From contig CM019063.1 in assembly GCA_009667805.1 (NCBI GenBank), forward strand, positions 83,789,877 through 83,853,876: DNA of 64,000 nucleotides, written 5' to 3'. Source of the DNA: Leptobrachium leishanense (taxonomy: Eukaryota > Chordata > Amphibia > Anura > Megophryidae). The position numbers and the translations under genes are program-made. Shown here in pieces: positions 1-11,242 of the stretch. Below the pieces are notes generated by a model. That model saw nothing but the letters and a program-made list of their open reading frames with translations, had not been told where the DNA came from and searched no databases. The stretch's first letter is position 1. Every line of letters begins with the position of its first letter.

Positions 1-141
1 AAGAATGTGACTGAACTGGAGGCTTTTGCCCATAACGAATGGGCGAAGATACCTGTAGATCGCTGCAAGACACTTGTGTCAAGCTATGCTTCATGTTTAA
101 AAGCTGTTATAACTGTAAAAGGATGTTGTACTAAGTACTAA
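1..141 (+). pseudogene. Tc1 transposase, C-terminal end
   Basis: Frame 1 reads KNVTELEAFAHNEWAKIP, then VDRCKTLVSSYASCLKAVIT, and ends ..CCTKY with a TAA stop at 139-141. This is the extreme C-terminus of a Tc1 transposase downstream of the catalytic Glu. The frame is open over the visible part; the upstream state is unknown because the gene is cut by the window edge. Confidence 0.9.
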
Positions 142-359
142 GATTGAATGTCACTTGGGGGTTGAATAAAACTGATAATGATGTGAGCACAGAAAAGACA
201 TTTGTGGTTATTTCATTATAAATGTTATGTTATATTTGTCTGACCTACACGTGCCTCTTTGATTTAATTGTAAGCAAGATGACTGAATGATCAAAATCAA
301 TGTCAAACTGGCCAAAACACTCAATTTCAGTGGGGGTTGAATAATTTTGAACACAACTG
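1..359 (+). mobile_element. Tc1-like DNA transposon, 3' part (cut by window edge)
   Basis: The sequence is the reverse complement of 53768-54125 in the second Tc1 copy. It ends with the terminal repeat TTGAATAATTTTGAACACAA then CTG, followed by a TA target dinucleotide at 360-361. The left part, with most of the transposase, lies outside the window. Confidence 0.93.
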
Positions 360-444
360 TATATAAAAGGGGTGAAGGTGGGGAGTGTGCCACCTGGATA
401 CCCTCCCTCCCTCTAAAATGCCATTCCTGCACCCATTTCCCTTC

Positions 445-1110
445 AGGTGAATGGTGTCACCATTAATTCTACCTCTCAGGCTTGTTGCCTCAAGGTCCTC
501 TTCGACTCTGATCTCCCCTTCACTCCTCACATTCAGTCACCAACCAAATCCTGCTACTTCCACCTAAAAAACATTGCACGTGTCCGCCCCTGTCTTAATA
601 AGGACTCTGCTAAAATGGTCATCCAAGCTCTTATCTCCCACCTTGACTACTGTAACCCTCTCTGGCCTTAAGAGCTTCCCGACCACTTCACTCGACCAAT
701 GATCGGATGCCATCAGATCCTCGTACCCACACTCCCAACTCCTGTCTTCAGGACTTCTCCTGAGTTGCCCCTTTCTATGGAACTCCCTCCCCCACAACAT
801 AAGACTCTCCCCGGTCATTCAAGACGTCTCTGAAAACACATTACATTAGAGAAGCCTATCGGCTCACTCCATAATCCTCCCACTGTACATGCTTGCGCCA
901 TCTTCTCACCCAGCCCACATGCATCCCACTACTTCAGGTCCTCTATTTACCCCCACCTAGTGTGTCACTCCTCTCCTCTTAGATTGTAAGCTCTCGAGCA
1001 GGGTCCTCTCTCCTACTTTCTGAATGTTTAACTTGTATGTATATTTGTTATTTGGTCTCACCCATTGTACAGCGCTACGGAGCTTGTTTGCGCTTTATAA
1101 AAACTTGTAA
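445..1110 (+). mobile_element. L2-like LINE, 3' fragment
   Basis: The plus frame at 447-671 reads LKVLFDSDLPFTPHIQS.. and ALISHLDYCNPLWP, the C-terminal part of reverse transcriptases of the L2 type (usually LGVxFDSxLSFxxHI..LDYCNALL). The downstream 3' UTR has the L2-like signature TTGTAAGCTCTCGAGCAGGG (979-998) and a terminal block TACAGCGCTACGGAGCTTG. It is 5'-truncated and broken by stops, e.g. the TAA after CTGGCC at 669. Confidence 0.75.
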
Positions 1111-1119
1111 CTGTATTAA

Positions 1120-2412
1120 AGAAACACTCAACTCATCCTGACGGCTTTCCATTTATAAAGTGGTCAGGATGAGAGGAGTGCCCCCTCTTCTCTCCTCCTC
1201 CCCATCTCAGCTTCAACAATCTGGTGAAAACACTTGGTGAAGTGGAGGACTTTCCTCCACCCCACCCAGTGTCACCGACAGCTGTGATTTTTTAAATTTT
1301 CCAGCTGTCAGCTACCTGGTCACTAGTGTCGTCAGCACACAGAGTATGTTGACGTCACTCTCTCCGAGACCAATCACGGTACTGAGCAGACTCAGGCAGA
1401 GGATGGATCAGATCTGCGCATGCAGACGGGCGCAAAACAGAGAAGAAAAAGTAAATCACGTTAGGCACAAAGAGTCCCAATTAAAAATAAAAACAAAGGC
1501 TGCAGTAGGTACTAAAAAAAATAAATAAAAAAGAAGGGGTAAAGGAAAAAGCAAAGAACGGGGGAGTCTCTTCAACCAGAGTCTAAACACGGTATAGGTG
1601 CAGCAGCAGACAGGGAACCGCCTGGCAATGCTCCATACAGGCCCCCGGAAATGACAGCACCACAGGAGGCATGCAGAGGAACGGTACACCAGCCACAGAG
1701 AGACATCGGCACCGCAGGAGCAACAGATTGAGGACATCCCCAGCTCTCAGCACGACTCCCAGAGCCCCGCCCGGATCAACCGCCACCTTTGATCCAAGGG
1801 GGTCCGCAGCGGTCGCTCCAGCGATCCACTCTCCAGGTGGCGACTCGAAGGAACTGCTATTTTTTTTTTTTAAATTCAATAGATTTTTATTGAGGGGTAA
1901 TAAACAATACACAAAAGAAAAAATGCAGTAGAGTCCCGCATCAGATACGTTACATTCGCCATCCAAGAGACCCGTCACAAAGATATACATAACAGCGATC
2001 AGATCAAACTACTCCCTCATTTATTCTATAATTTAGAGAGTAAAACACAGACGGAGCTACAGCCTCCAATGTTAAAAGATAAAGACAATGAGAGAAGCAT
2101 ACAAAAAAAAAACAGCCGTTACTTGGCGTACTGTCAATACGGAAGTAAAAACCTCATATAGGTGCTACTAAAAGGAAAAAAAAAAAGGGAAAGGGGGGTA
2201 AGGAGGTAGCAGGAAGAGAAGAAGAGGGGGACAAAGAGAGAAAAGAAGAGAGAGAAAAAGCAAGGAAAAAAGAAAGGGGGGGGGGCGAGGAGGTAAAACT
2301 GCAGGCCCAACCTCTCTGGACCCTCCTCTAACCTGAGAAAGCAATTCGTGCGGATGCCGGGGAAGCAAAAGCCATCAGCCAGAAACCGCTAATTTTTTAA
2401 TAGAGTGTTCCT
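1120..2412. mobile_element. TTAA-flanked T2-type MITE, interrupted
   Basis: The left end is TTAA|AGAAACACTCAACTC (TTAA at 1116-1119) and the right end is ATAGAGTGTTCCT|TTAA (2413-2416). The terminal sequence AGRAACACTCTA and the TTAA duplication fit the amphibian T2/Kolobok MITE group. The interior carries a LINE insertion at 1860-2390, which leaves about 760 bp of MITE sequence. Confidence 0.7.
1860..2390 (-). mobile_element. L1-type LINE tail, antisense insertion
   Basis: A run of T at 1860-1873 followed by AAATTCAATAGATTTTTATTG (a reversed AATAAAAAT polyadenylation region) marks the 3' end of a minus-strand LINE copy. Purine-rich low-complexity sequence fills 2170-2290. Similar flanks, AACTGCTA on the left and AACCGCTA on the right, look like a decayed target-site duplication. 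No coding domain is recognisable. Confidence 0.55.
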
Positions 2413-3660
2413 TTAAGAGCAAAGTGGGATTTTGATTCCTGTTAAAAGTTTGGCTTATTTTTCGGCACTTGGGACTATACCACCTAACGGACATTTCATC
2501 TTTAGCGACTTTTATCAATATGCCAACACTCAAAAATATATATTGAATGCTAGAAGGGGCTAATAAATGACTCTCTTGGGGCAGGAAAACAGAAACTCAC
2601 ACTGAAACTCTCATTTAAAAATTGGATTAAACACCATGTGAAATGTGCAGGGAAAGCTCGGATGGAGACCCAAATCCTAAAAAAAACATTAAAAGTTGCA
2701 CTTTATATACTTCAATTTTTAGCAGCCTGCATTCTCTAGATTGCAAGCCTTGTGGTCAAAACGTTTAGAATGAGAAGTCAAATATCGTCAGAAATTTCTA
2801 TGATTCCGTGAACGCAGTGAATCTGTTCTATGCAACTCTTGGAAGGTGGCGTTTTCACACACGGATTACTACACAAATCCTCTCTATATATGAAGGCACC
2901 ATGCGGACTTACCTCGCATATAATGGAGGAGTAAAGAAAATAAATACCAAAGCAAACCGTAAATTAAACGTAATCCAAGAAGACACTTAACCATCTCAGA
3001 ATAGCAATCTCTGTGAAAAAGTGCACTTTCCCCTGTATTTAATTGCTACCTACATATCCCAGGTTTCAAATAAATGTATGGATAAAATGTTTTCCAACAA
3101 AACGCACTTGGCAGTGAAGGGGTTAAGATACTGACTGAGGGATAGAGGAAAGTAGAACACACTGCAGTAAGTACACGAAAAAGAATCAGCTGTACTACAT
3201 TTCCAGAAAGAAAAAAAGTAAGAAATAGAATTATTTGTAAAGGTTAAATGAGAATCCTGATGCAGTTTGGTGGAATATATTTAGGGTATAATTGAACACT
3301 AACAGGTTTATTCACTAACCTACGAATTTGCCGCCGAATTGCACCGAACAGTGAATTTCACCGTAGCTGCAATCTCAGGGCAATTCGTTTATTCACAAAA
3401 TACAGGCGAATTGACAGGAAAATACAGTTCAGCGACACTGAAATGGTCCCATTGAAAACCATTTTGTTCACAGACTGCCGAATTGCACCGAAATTTCAGC
3501 GACATTACTTGATTTTCATGGTTCAATTTGACAGCTTTAAACAGTCACATCCCTGGGGGTCCGGGTGGCTGTGGGGTCAGCAATGCGATCTCTGCTTCGC
3601 GCACAGACCGCAAAGCACATCCCACACGGGACTTGGGCGCTCACTGACTGCGCAGAGAGC
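2413..3660. other. No gene found; DHFR intronic or downstream sequence
   Basis: No recognisable coding sequence or clear element. The part at 3300-3530 repeats motifs like GCCGAATTGCACCG and resembles the interior of the inverted-repeat element at 45289-46212, so it may be a decayed relative. Confidence 0.5.
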
Positions 3661-3664
3661 GCCG

Positions 3665-3955
3665 GTAAAGTAGTGTGTATGAGCGGTGGTTTTATCACGT
3701 GGAGCTCTGTGATACTGTAATTTGCGGTGTGTATGAGCATATCATAGAGCTCCACAGTAATAAAACTCATGCTCATACACACCGCACATTACTGAGAGTT
3801 TTAATGCTGTGGAGCTCTGTGATACAGTAATGTGTGCTGTGAATGAACGTGTTTTATTGCTGTGGAGCTCTGATACAGTAATGTGTGGTGTGTATGAGCG
3901 TGAGTTTTATTACTATGGAGTGCTGTGATACACTTCCACACACACACACTCCGGA
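3665..3955. repeat. Tandem repeat, about 58-bp unit
   Basis: The block built around TGTGGAGCTCTGTGATAC and GGTGTGTATGAGCG recurs about five times, and one copy (3730-3785) is inverted. The same repeat occurs at 48893-49005, about 400 bp from DHFR exon 1. Confidence 0.75.
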
Positions 3956-3989
3956 CATTTTGGGTGCACACTCTAATGTCATAGGCTGC

Positions 3990-4140
3990 ACATGCCTATG
4001 ATTATTATTATCATTTGTATAACGCCAACAGTTTCTGCAGCGCTTTACAATAACCCATGGGGACTGAGAAAAATTTACAAACAAAGGAACAGAAACATGA
4101 GGTGTAAAGGGCCCCTCTCAGATGAGCTTACAGTCTAAAG
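3990..4140 (-). repeat. L2-type LINE 3' end (reverse orientation)
   Basis: The motif ATTATTATCATTTGTATAACGCC followed by CAGCGCTTTACAAT and a block ending CTTACAGTCTAAAGG is the reversed 3' end of an L2-like LINE or derived SINE. A shorter copy lies at 29940-29992 and a decayed one near 60650-60715. Confidence 0.6.
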
Positions 4141-4527
4141 GAAAAGAGTAAGATGTCAGATCCGAAAAGGCAAATAAAGTGTAAATGATGAGAGAGAAAA
4201 AAAAGGGAATTAGTTCACATTCCTTCAATTTGAGAGTTTGCTTATGAGTCATTTTTAACTGCAGTACCTGTAACGTGTATCCATGGAAAAGTAGCTTCCC
4301 ACGCGTCTCACACTGTGTATGTCTACATTAGGAGGCTACGTTCCTCAGGTAGAAAGAATAGGATTCCATTAAAAGGAAAACAAATATTTTTATGATGTTC
4401 AAGTGAAAGATGGAGTTTAGGGTTTTTCATTCGTAAAAACAAAGGATTCCCAGCGCGTTATGATCAGCACACAAACCTTTTAAAGATTAATAATCACATC
4501 AACCTTAAACAAGGAATGTAAGGTTAA

Positions 4528-5144
4528 AGGAACACTCTACGCAAAAAATCCCCCCCCCCGTTTTTTTTATCCTAACCTATCCCTATTCCCTTATACCTAT
4601 CCCTATTCCCTTAATAAAACTTTAGATTTTTAATTTTTTTTTGTAACTGTAATACTTACCCTAAAATCCTCTTGTTTCCAGCGGCGTCTTTTTTTTTTAT
4701 ACTCACCTCCCTCCTCTTCCGCTCCCGTCCTTCTTGCTGCGTCTTGGCTTCTGGTTTACGTGAGAAGCGCGCATGCGCGCCTCTCACATAAGCCAGCCAA
4801 TCGGCAGGCTTCTTCCCGGCTCCCTCTGAGGATTAGTGTTGCGCGCAAGAGGATGCGCGCAACACTAACCCTCAGAGGGAGCCGCCAGCTTCTGCGGTGA
4901 GTAGGAGACGTCATCGCGCTGAAAGCACGATGACGTCTCCTACTCGGCAAAAGTGGGAAATATGATTCCCGCTCTGCTGACTGACAGCTGGGAGGGCGGA
5001 GTAAAGTCCTCCGCCTCTCTCAGCTGTTTTCAGCTTTTTGAGCTGAACCGCTGAGCGGAGGGAGGGGGGACAGAGGGAGGCATACTCCGGGCATCATGAC
5101 CACCTAAAATAGCTTAGGTGGTCATGTTGCCTAGAGTGTCCCCT
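4528..5144. mobile_element. T2-type MITE with TTAA duplication
   Basis: Termini AGGAACACTCTACGC and GCCTAGAGTGTCCCCT are inverted repeats flanked by TTAA at 4524-4527 and 5145-5148. The interior is a second inverted repeat: GTTGCGCGCAAGAGGATGCG-type sequence and the CATCGTGC/GCACGATG arms near 4905-4940. It has no coding capacity. The TIR fits the TTAAAGGRR pattern described for Xenopus T2 elements. Confidence 0.82.
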
Positions 5145-5148
5145 TTAA

Positions 5149-5664
5149 TAGCTTTTTTGAATCCGCCATTCGGATTATTAGTGCAATAGCACAGTTTGTA
5201 AAGACTCATCGATTATTTTAATAATCGAGTGTACGTGCAAAAAATCTGCATGCACAATATTTCAGCCACGATATACTGCTCTAAACTATCTGTGTGAGAA
5301 CAACGAAGAGATAGCAACAAGCTTGGAAAAGGATAAAGACTTTTAGATACTTTTGTTTATAGTAAAATTTCACTAATGTCACAAAAAATAAATGAAAATA
5401 TTAAAGTTTAAGAAGCTAAAAAAGGGACACTTTAGCCACCATGTCCGTGTAAGACGATTTTAGTGGTCATGGTAGCAGGAGCCTGTCCACTCCACTGCGA
5501 CTGTCCCTTACTGCTGGAACAACACGTTAAGCTGCGGCCATACAACAGCCAACAGGGTAGTCAATGCGCAATTGTAGTTTATGGGAGGACTTGGCTGGTT
5601 GAACAAGCATTTAAGCATCAGACATCTGATTCACTGTGTGCATGCCGAACCTAGGCTCTGCATC
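5149..5664. other. No gene found
   Basis: Sequence around 5405-5500 (GGGACACTTTAGCCACCATG then GTGGTCATGG) resembles one half of a T2-type MITE. Nothing else is recognised. Confidence 0.45.
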
Positions 5665-5672
5665 CTATAGAA

Positions 5673-6790
5673 CAGGGGTCTCAGACGCAAATTACCCGAG
5701 GGCCACTGGACAAGTTGTCATATCCCATTGGAGGCCGCATGCAAAATTTCAAAGTCGTTTGAAAACAATTATATTCAACATATTATTTATTAAACTAAAG
5801 TTATATCAAAATGCAGTATGTTAATAGATTTAATTAAAATAAATATAAATAAAATGCAAAAATATATTAATGGATTAATATTAAATATATATGAAAAAAT
5901 TAATGCAGCTGTATTGGTAATTTTATAAGGGGAAAAAAAACAGTGCCCCTGTTTTTAGAACAACAAAAAAAAGTTATCTTTTTAACTGTATTTAATTATT
6001 TATATTTATCGTTTAATTCTTACAAATTACATAGTGATGTTGGCCTTTCCAATGGCACCTCAACTGTCCCTGGAGCTCCTACGGAACCAGAGATAGAGGG
6101 GTTTAAAGACCCCTGCACGTCTGTACTACTGGACAGGAGAGATCCCATCATCGCGCACAAGCGCACTACCGTGGCCCGGGGGGGGGGGGGACTTTTGGCA
6201 AGGGCTGATGTCAGCCTGTTGTGACTGAAGCCCCTGCTCGGTGCCAGATTGGCACCAAGCAAAGGCCCAACAGTACGGCCGTAGAGCATCTTGCGCGCAG
6301 AGGAGGGAATCTCCATGCCGCTCCACGCACATCCTGGACTGTAGGAGCAGAAATGTGAAGCAGACAGAAGCAGGTCCTCCAGCGGTTTGAAGTGTCAGTA
6401 AACTTTATTTACAGCGACAGCAGACACTGCATGGAAAAATGTGACATTTCGGCCCACAGGCCTTAATCATACAGTGGGTCGAAACGTCACATTTTTCCAT
6501 GCACGGTGTGCTGTCCCTGTAAATAAAGTTTACTGACACTTCAAACCGCTGGAGGACCTGCTTCTGTCTGCTTCACATTGGTGTTGTTGGGGCTTCGGTG
6601 CACCCGTATAGCGGTGACCTCATGGTTAGGGAAGAGGTGGGCTCCCATCAGAGTTGGATCGTGGCAATTCCTGTAGGAGCAGAAAGGCCAATCCGGACCA
6701 GCCCCCCATCCGGGCCCTCAGGCGGTGCACGAGTGCCTGATGGGTCAGTCCGCCCCTGTCTGCGGGCCACTTGTAAGGCCAGTAATTTTG
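5673..6790. mobile_element. hAT-type non-autonomous transposon (CAGGGGTCTCA end)
   Basis: The left terminus CAGGGGTCTCAGACGC starts directly after CTATAGAA (5665-5672), and the same 8 bp recurs at 6791-6798 after the right end. The right terminal GAGACCCCTG seems lost. A related copy with both ends lies at 58769-60240. Both share a stretch GACAAGTTxTCATATC, AT-rich interior and a right part containing CGAGTGCCTGATxGGxCAGTC. It carries a Penelope fold-back at 6356-6582. Confidence 0.8.
6356..6582. repeat. Penelope-like terminal repeats in head-to-head fold-back
   Basis: Two arms of about 100 bp are inverted copies: GAAGCAGACAGAAGCAGG.. and its complement CCTGCTTCTGTCTGCTTC, both including AAACTTTATTTACAG. 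The centre (6450-6485) reads on the minus strand TGATTAAGGCCTGTGGGCCG then AAATGTC, which is a degenerate hammerhead-like core as found in Penelope terminal repeats. Confidence 0.6.
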
Positions 6791-7027
6791 CTATAGAAGA
6801 TGTGTAAGGAAGCTACGGTACTGGTTACAGAACGAGTCTAAACACTCTAGAGCAGCGATTATGATTTGCTGCTCAGTGATTGCAGACCAGGGTTGAGAAC
6901 CAAAGCTCTAGAAGAAGAAGAAAAAAAAAACAGTGCTCTGGTTGACATTACATACAGGAGACTTGCACTTTGATTGGCTGCGTGTTGATTAGAGCTCAAA
7001 TTTAAGTGCATTTTTTATCCCTTAGCG

Positions 7028-7134
7028 CAGTGTTTCCCAAACCTCTCTATGGGACCCTCAACCAGGCCAGATTTTGCAGATTACCTTGGGGAAATACAGA
7101 CTGAATCCTGCAATCACTGAGCAGCAAATCATAA
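7028..7134. repeat. hAT MITE fragment (CAGTGTTTCCCAAAC family)
   Basis: This matches the left end of the 11669-16413 MITE and also 16262-16330. It provides an uninterrupted pre-insertion sequence (GGGACCCTCAACCAGGCC) for the Harbinger insertion site. An inverted copy of part of it lies at 6829-6884. The right part continues after the DIRS insertion, at 11065-11092. Confidence 0.7.
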
Positions 7135-7769
7135 TTCCCAAATTTTCCTATTCTATATGACGGAAAGTTTGGATTTTAATAAGGACTCGGAGGCGAGTAT
7201 TTGCATTCTCTTTCTTTATTGCACCCATAGCAGCAAAGAAGAGTGATGAAAAACAGAACAAAAAAACTTAAACCCCCCACGTGGGGCACCCTCTCCAGTC
7301 CATAGGTCCCGCCCCAAAGTCCATAAAAGGTCTGTGCTGGAGCGGCCACACCCTCTTTCTTTCAAGCGACTGACGAAATCAACCACGGGATCAGTCAACA
7401 GGAACAGTATCTAGGGCGGACGATAATCCAGAACCGGAAGCCCCGATCAAACAATTCAAGAAGCTGTAAGAAGCACAGAACATGATAGCAAACATTAGCG
7501 GTGCGAGGGTACCGAGAACCCGTTACCCCCCAGGACCCCATGAGAGGGACCAAAATAACGAAATCTGCGCAGCGCATAAAACATACCAACCCAGCCGGTC
7601 AAAATGCACCCCCCAGGGCGGGAGAGGTGGGAAATACTCGCCTCCGAGTCCTTATTAAAATCCAAACTTTCCGTCATATAGAATAGAAAAATTTGGGAAT
7701 TTTAAGGCAGGACGTCGGAGGCTCCTATTTGCATGTTCAACGCATCAGTGCCAGTGACCAATGAGAGAC

Positions 7770-8090
7770 CGGCTGACTTTAAAAAATACAAAACAATACC
7801 AGCAGGAATGCTGACAATTGTCGGAGGGGCAAGGACGGAGTGTCCGGTCCGATCAACGAAAAGATACAACTCGGGACACAACCCAAGTAGATGAATAACT
7901 CAGACCCGGGCCGAGAAAGACAAGCACCTTCGAGCAGTCGGCATACCAAGGGATGACTCCCCAGAGGAGAAACATTAAAATCCAAATGACCGGCCGGCAA
8001 GGCAGACCCAAAGACGTTAACAGTGCGAAAAACCAAACCTGGGAGGCGCCACCGCATATACTCACAACAGACGTAGAGACGCCTCACCAT
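7770..8090 (-). pseudogene. DIRS tyrosine-recombinase fragment
   Basis: The minus frame reads GSHPLVCRLLEGACLSRPGS and later PSLPLRQLSAFLLVLFCIF. It aligns with GKHPLICRLLRGIRCSRPPL and LSLRQISAKLLALLCLIS in the recombinase of the fuller DIRS copy at 38590-38775. The catalytic Arg, His-x-x-Arg and Tyr segments are absent, so it is a non-functional remnant. Confidence 0.75.
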
Positions 8091-8640
8091 AGGAAATCAA
8101 AGGTGATGGGGGCCCTCACCTCCTCGGCCAACAGGCCATCATCTTGTGGAGCATAAATCTCTAGCGCTCCGTCATCCTCCCCTTGCTCGGGTTCCTCACC
8201 TGCCGAGTCTTTGGTCGTGGGGAGTCGGCCAGAACCCGGAAGGGTAGGCCTGATCTGAAAGACCGCCACCAAGGCCCCGCGGTCAGGGGCTCTGCACGCG
8301 AGGTCACCTCGCCAATCTCAGAGGGCAGAGTATTGGGGATGCCAGCCCCTCTAGGAGGATTATCCACGTGCTCTGGCTTAGCACATGTGTGGAGGGGAAT
8401 CCCGTTTAGTAGGAGCGGAGGTCATCACCTCCTAGGGACCTCCGCCCCAAGCGCCCAGCGGGAGTGGGCTCTCATACGAGGATCCGTGTCGGAGGATATG
8501 GCCACAGGCAGCAGTGCGGAGCTGCCAGCCCCTCTGAAGGTGTTAGACCTTACCATCTGACTTATACCCCCAGCACGTGGTAGGGGTGTATCTGGGGGCC
8601 TCACCGTGGTGAGTAACTTGCCCGGGAAGTCATCCGCTCA
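8084..8640 (-). pseudogene. DIRS gag-like fragment
   Basis: The minus frame includes DDGALEIYAPQDDGLL, comparable with REDTLEVYASDEEF in the gag of the DIRS copy at 34770-34810. Directly downstream is the recombinase remnant, so gag and recombinase have been joined by deletion of the central region. Other frames here are shadows. Confidence 0.5.
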
Positions 8641-9009
8641 TAGTGGCAATTCTATAGTAACATCATCCATAATGGACGTAAAAAATATCCGGCAAAAGGG
8701 GCATGTCAGAGGGGTACAAGCGCGACATGGTGTCGAGCATAACAATCTATGCATGTAGGTATAGAAGTAGGCCGAATGTGCGCAAAAAAATAATAATGCG
8801 CAAGGTACCCACAGACATGTGAGACCCTGAGAAGCAGCGCGAAAGCGGCTTCCGGTTCACTAGGTAGGACTTATCCCATCAAGGAGTTACCGTGGCAGGT
8901 GGGCCTACACCTCAAAGCTCAGTCAAGATATCCAAAACCTCTTATAGCGGTTTGTGCCACAAGTAGTTCTATAGAAAGGAGCACAGTGACCTCCTCTATC
9001 TTATAATCA

Positions 9010-10035
9010 GAATGTTCAATAGAGACATCCTTATATTCTATCAGTATGTTATACAGGGATATCTATATAGTAAATCAGTATGTTATACAGGGATATCTAT
9101 ATAGTAAATCAGTATGTTATACAGGGATATCTATATAGTAAATCCATGTGTTATACAGGGATATCTATATATTAAATCAGTATGTTATACAGGGATATCT
9201 ATATATTAAATCAGTATGTTATACAGGGATATCTATATATTAAATCAGTATGTTATATAGGGACATCGTTATATGTAATCAGTATATTCTATAGGGACAC
9301 CTTTATATTAAATCAGTATGTTATATAGTGACATCGTAATACTTAATTAGTATATTAGACAGTGACAACATTATATTTAATCCGTATATTAGATAGGGAC
9401 ATCGTTACATTATTAGTATGTTATATAGTGACATCTTTGTATTTAATCAGTATGTTATATATATGGACACATTTATTTTATCAGTATGTTCTATAGGGAC
9501 ATCAATATATGTTATATAGGGACACCTTTTATATTAAATCAGTATGTTATATAGGGACACCTTTATATTATCCGTACGTTATATAGGGACACCTTTATAT
9601 TATATCAGTATGTTATACAAGGACACCTTTATTTTATCAGTTTGTTATATTAGAGACATCTTTGTATTTATCAGTTATCAGTACGTTATATAGGGACACC
9701 TATATATTTAATCAGTGTTATATATACAGGGAGATCTTTATAGTTAATCTGTGTTATACAGGGAGATCTTTATATTTAATCCGTGTTATACAGGGACATC
9801 TTAATATTTAATCAGTGTTATACAGGGAGATGTTTATATTTAATCAGTGTTATACAGGGAGATGTTTATATTCAATCAGTGTTATACAGGGAGATGTTTA
9901 TATTCAATCAGTGTTATACAGGGAGCTCTTTATATTCAATCAGTGTTATACAGGGAGATCTTTATATTCAATCAGTGTTATACAGGGAGATCTTTATATT
10001 CAATCAGTGTTATACAGGGAGATCTTTGTTACATT
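9010..10035. repeat. Minisatellite, 32-34-bp unit, about 30 copies
   Basis: Units such as GTTATACAGGGAGATCTTTA TATTCAATCAGT (32 bp) repeat with high similarity at the right side; units to the left are diverged (TATGTTATACAGGGATATCT..). The gradient suggests recent expansion at 9780-10030. Open frames in this block are repeat artefacts. Confidence 0.9.
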
Positions 10036-10584
10036 ATTTTAGCATAGAACTCAGATCTTTCCAAATCAATGGATAGGGTAGAAAAACTGGTGTAAAAACA
10101 GTTAAATGCTGGAAGCCTGCAAAACTGGGAGTTAAAGGGTCTTGCACACAAACCAGGGGATTAAACACCAGTCATAAATCACCGGGAGGTGCAGGAGCGG
10201 TCTCGCAGCAATATCCGCTCTCAGCGGGGGAGGCTGAACTCGAGGGAACTTCAGAGGGAGCGCAGCATCGTGCTGGGAGAGATAACACACGCGGCAAATG
10301 GCGCGAATTCAGCCCGCGAGCCGTGCGCGCCCCCCCCCCCCCGAGCGGAGCAGCACACAAAGCCAGGGAAACAAACAGTGATCCCCCAGAGGAACCATAA
10401 GGATGGCGGCAAGTGAGCAGGGAATCCAAAAGGAGAGACATATCCAGCGAGAGGCGGCAAAGCCCAGGTGATCCGAAGATCTACCGGACTTTGCTGCCAA
10501 TCGGGAGCTGAGCCCGCAGTTAGAGCCGGAGAAAGTCAGCACCCAATAACACCGAACAAAATAGAAATATATATATATAAATCA

Positions 10585-10800
10585 GTGAATACAGTAAGGG
10601 AAAACTATATCAGTGAGTACAGTAAGGGAAAACTATATCAGTGAGTACAGTAAGGAAAACTATATCAGTGAGTACAGTAAAGGAAAACTATATCAGTGAA
10701 TACAGTAAGGGAAAAACTAAATATATATATAAATATATATATATATCAGTGGTTACAGTAAGGGAAAAACTATATCAGTGATTATAATAAGGGAAAACTA
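10585..10800. repeat. Minisatellite, about 28-bp unit
   Basis: About eight copies of CTATATCAGTGAGTACAGTA AGGGAAAA in a row, inside the DIRS derivative near its inverted terminal repeat. Confidence 0.85.
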
Positions 10801-11242
10801 AGTATCTTAAACAGAAAAAGATTCAAATAAAAAACACAGAGAGGGTGAATACTCATCTGATCCGTGCAAGAGCAGCAAAGAAAGAAGGTGTGGCCGCTCC
10901 AGCACAGACCTTTTATGGACTTTGGGGCGGGACCTATGGACTGGGGAGGGTGCCCCACGTGGGGGGTTTAAGTTTTTTTGTTCTGTTTTTCATCACTCTT
11001 TGCTGCTGTGGGTGCAATAAAGAAAGAGAATGCAAATAGGAGCCTCCGACGTCCTGCCTTAAAATCACTGTTCTAGAGTGTTTAGACTCGTTAGTCATGA
11101 TTTACTGTACAACCCAGACAAATTATATATCTTTTTTACGGCAGACTCGGAAGATTCATAATATATCATAATTACATGTGTACGTCATGTCCTGTCAGAG
11201 TGCTATAACAATTTTTTTGAAAAAAAAATTTAATTCCCTTTA

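Larger units (their letters stand above)
7135..11064 (-). mobile_element. DIRS-type retrotransposon, internally deleted copy
   Basis: Inverted terminal repeats lie at 7135-7365 and about 10875-11064; both contain the CCCCACGTGGGG region and a cassette reading TTGGGGCGGGACCTATGGAC. An internal complementary region at 7623-7735 fuses both outer ends, the diagnostic layout of DIRS elements, and shows that the coding strand is minus. Coding remnants are a gag-like piece (8084-8640) next to a recombinase piece (7770-8090), with no reverse transcriptase between them. Two tandem-repeat arrays fill 9010-10035 and 10585-10800. Confidence 0.85.

Noticed and set aside
9010..10035. CRISPR-like regular array
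   Set aside because: Units are contiguous with no unique spacers, and the window is a vertebrate genome.
9783..10076. Three overlapping plus-strand open frames with YREMFIFNQCYTG repeats
   Set aside because: They are the same 32-bp minisatellite read in three frames.
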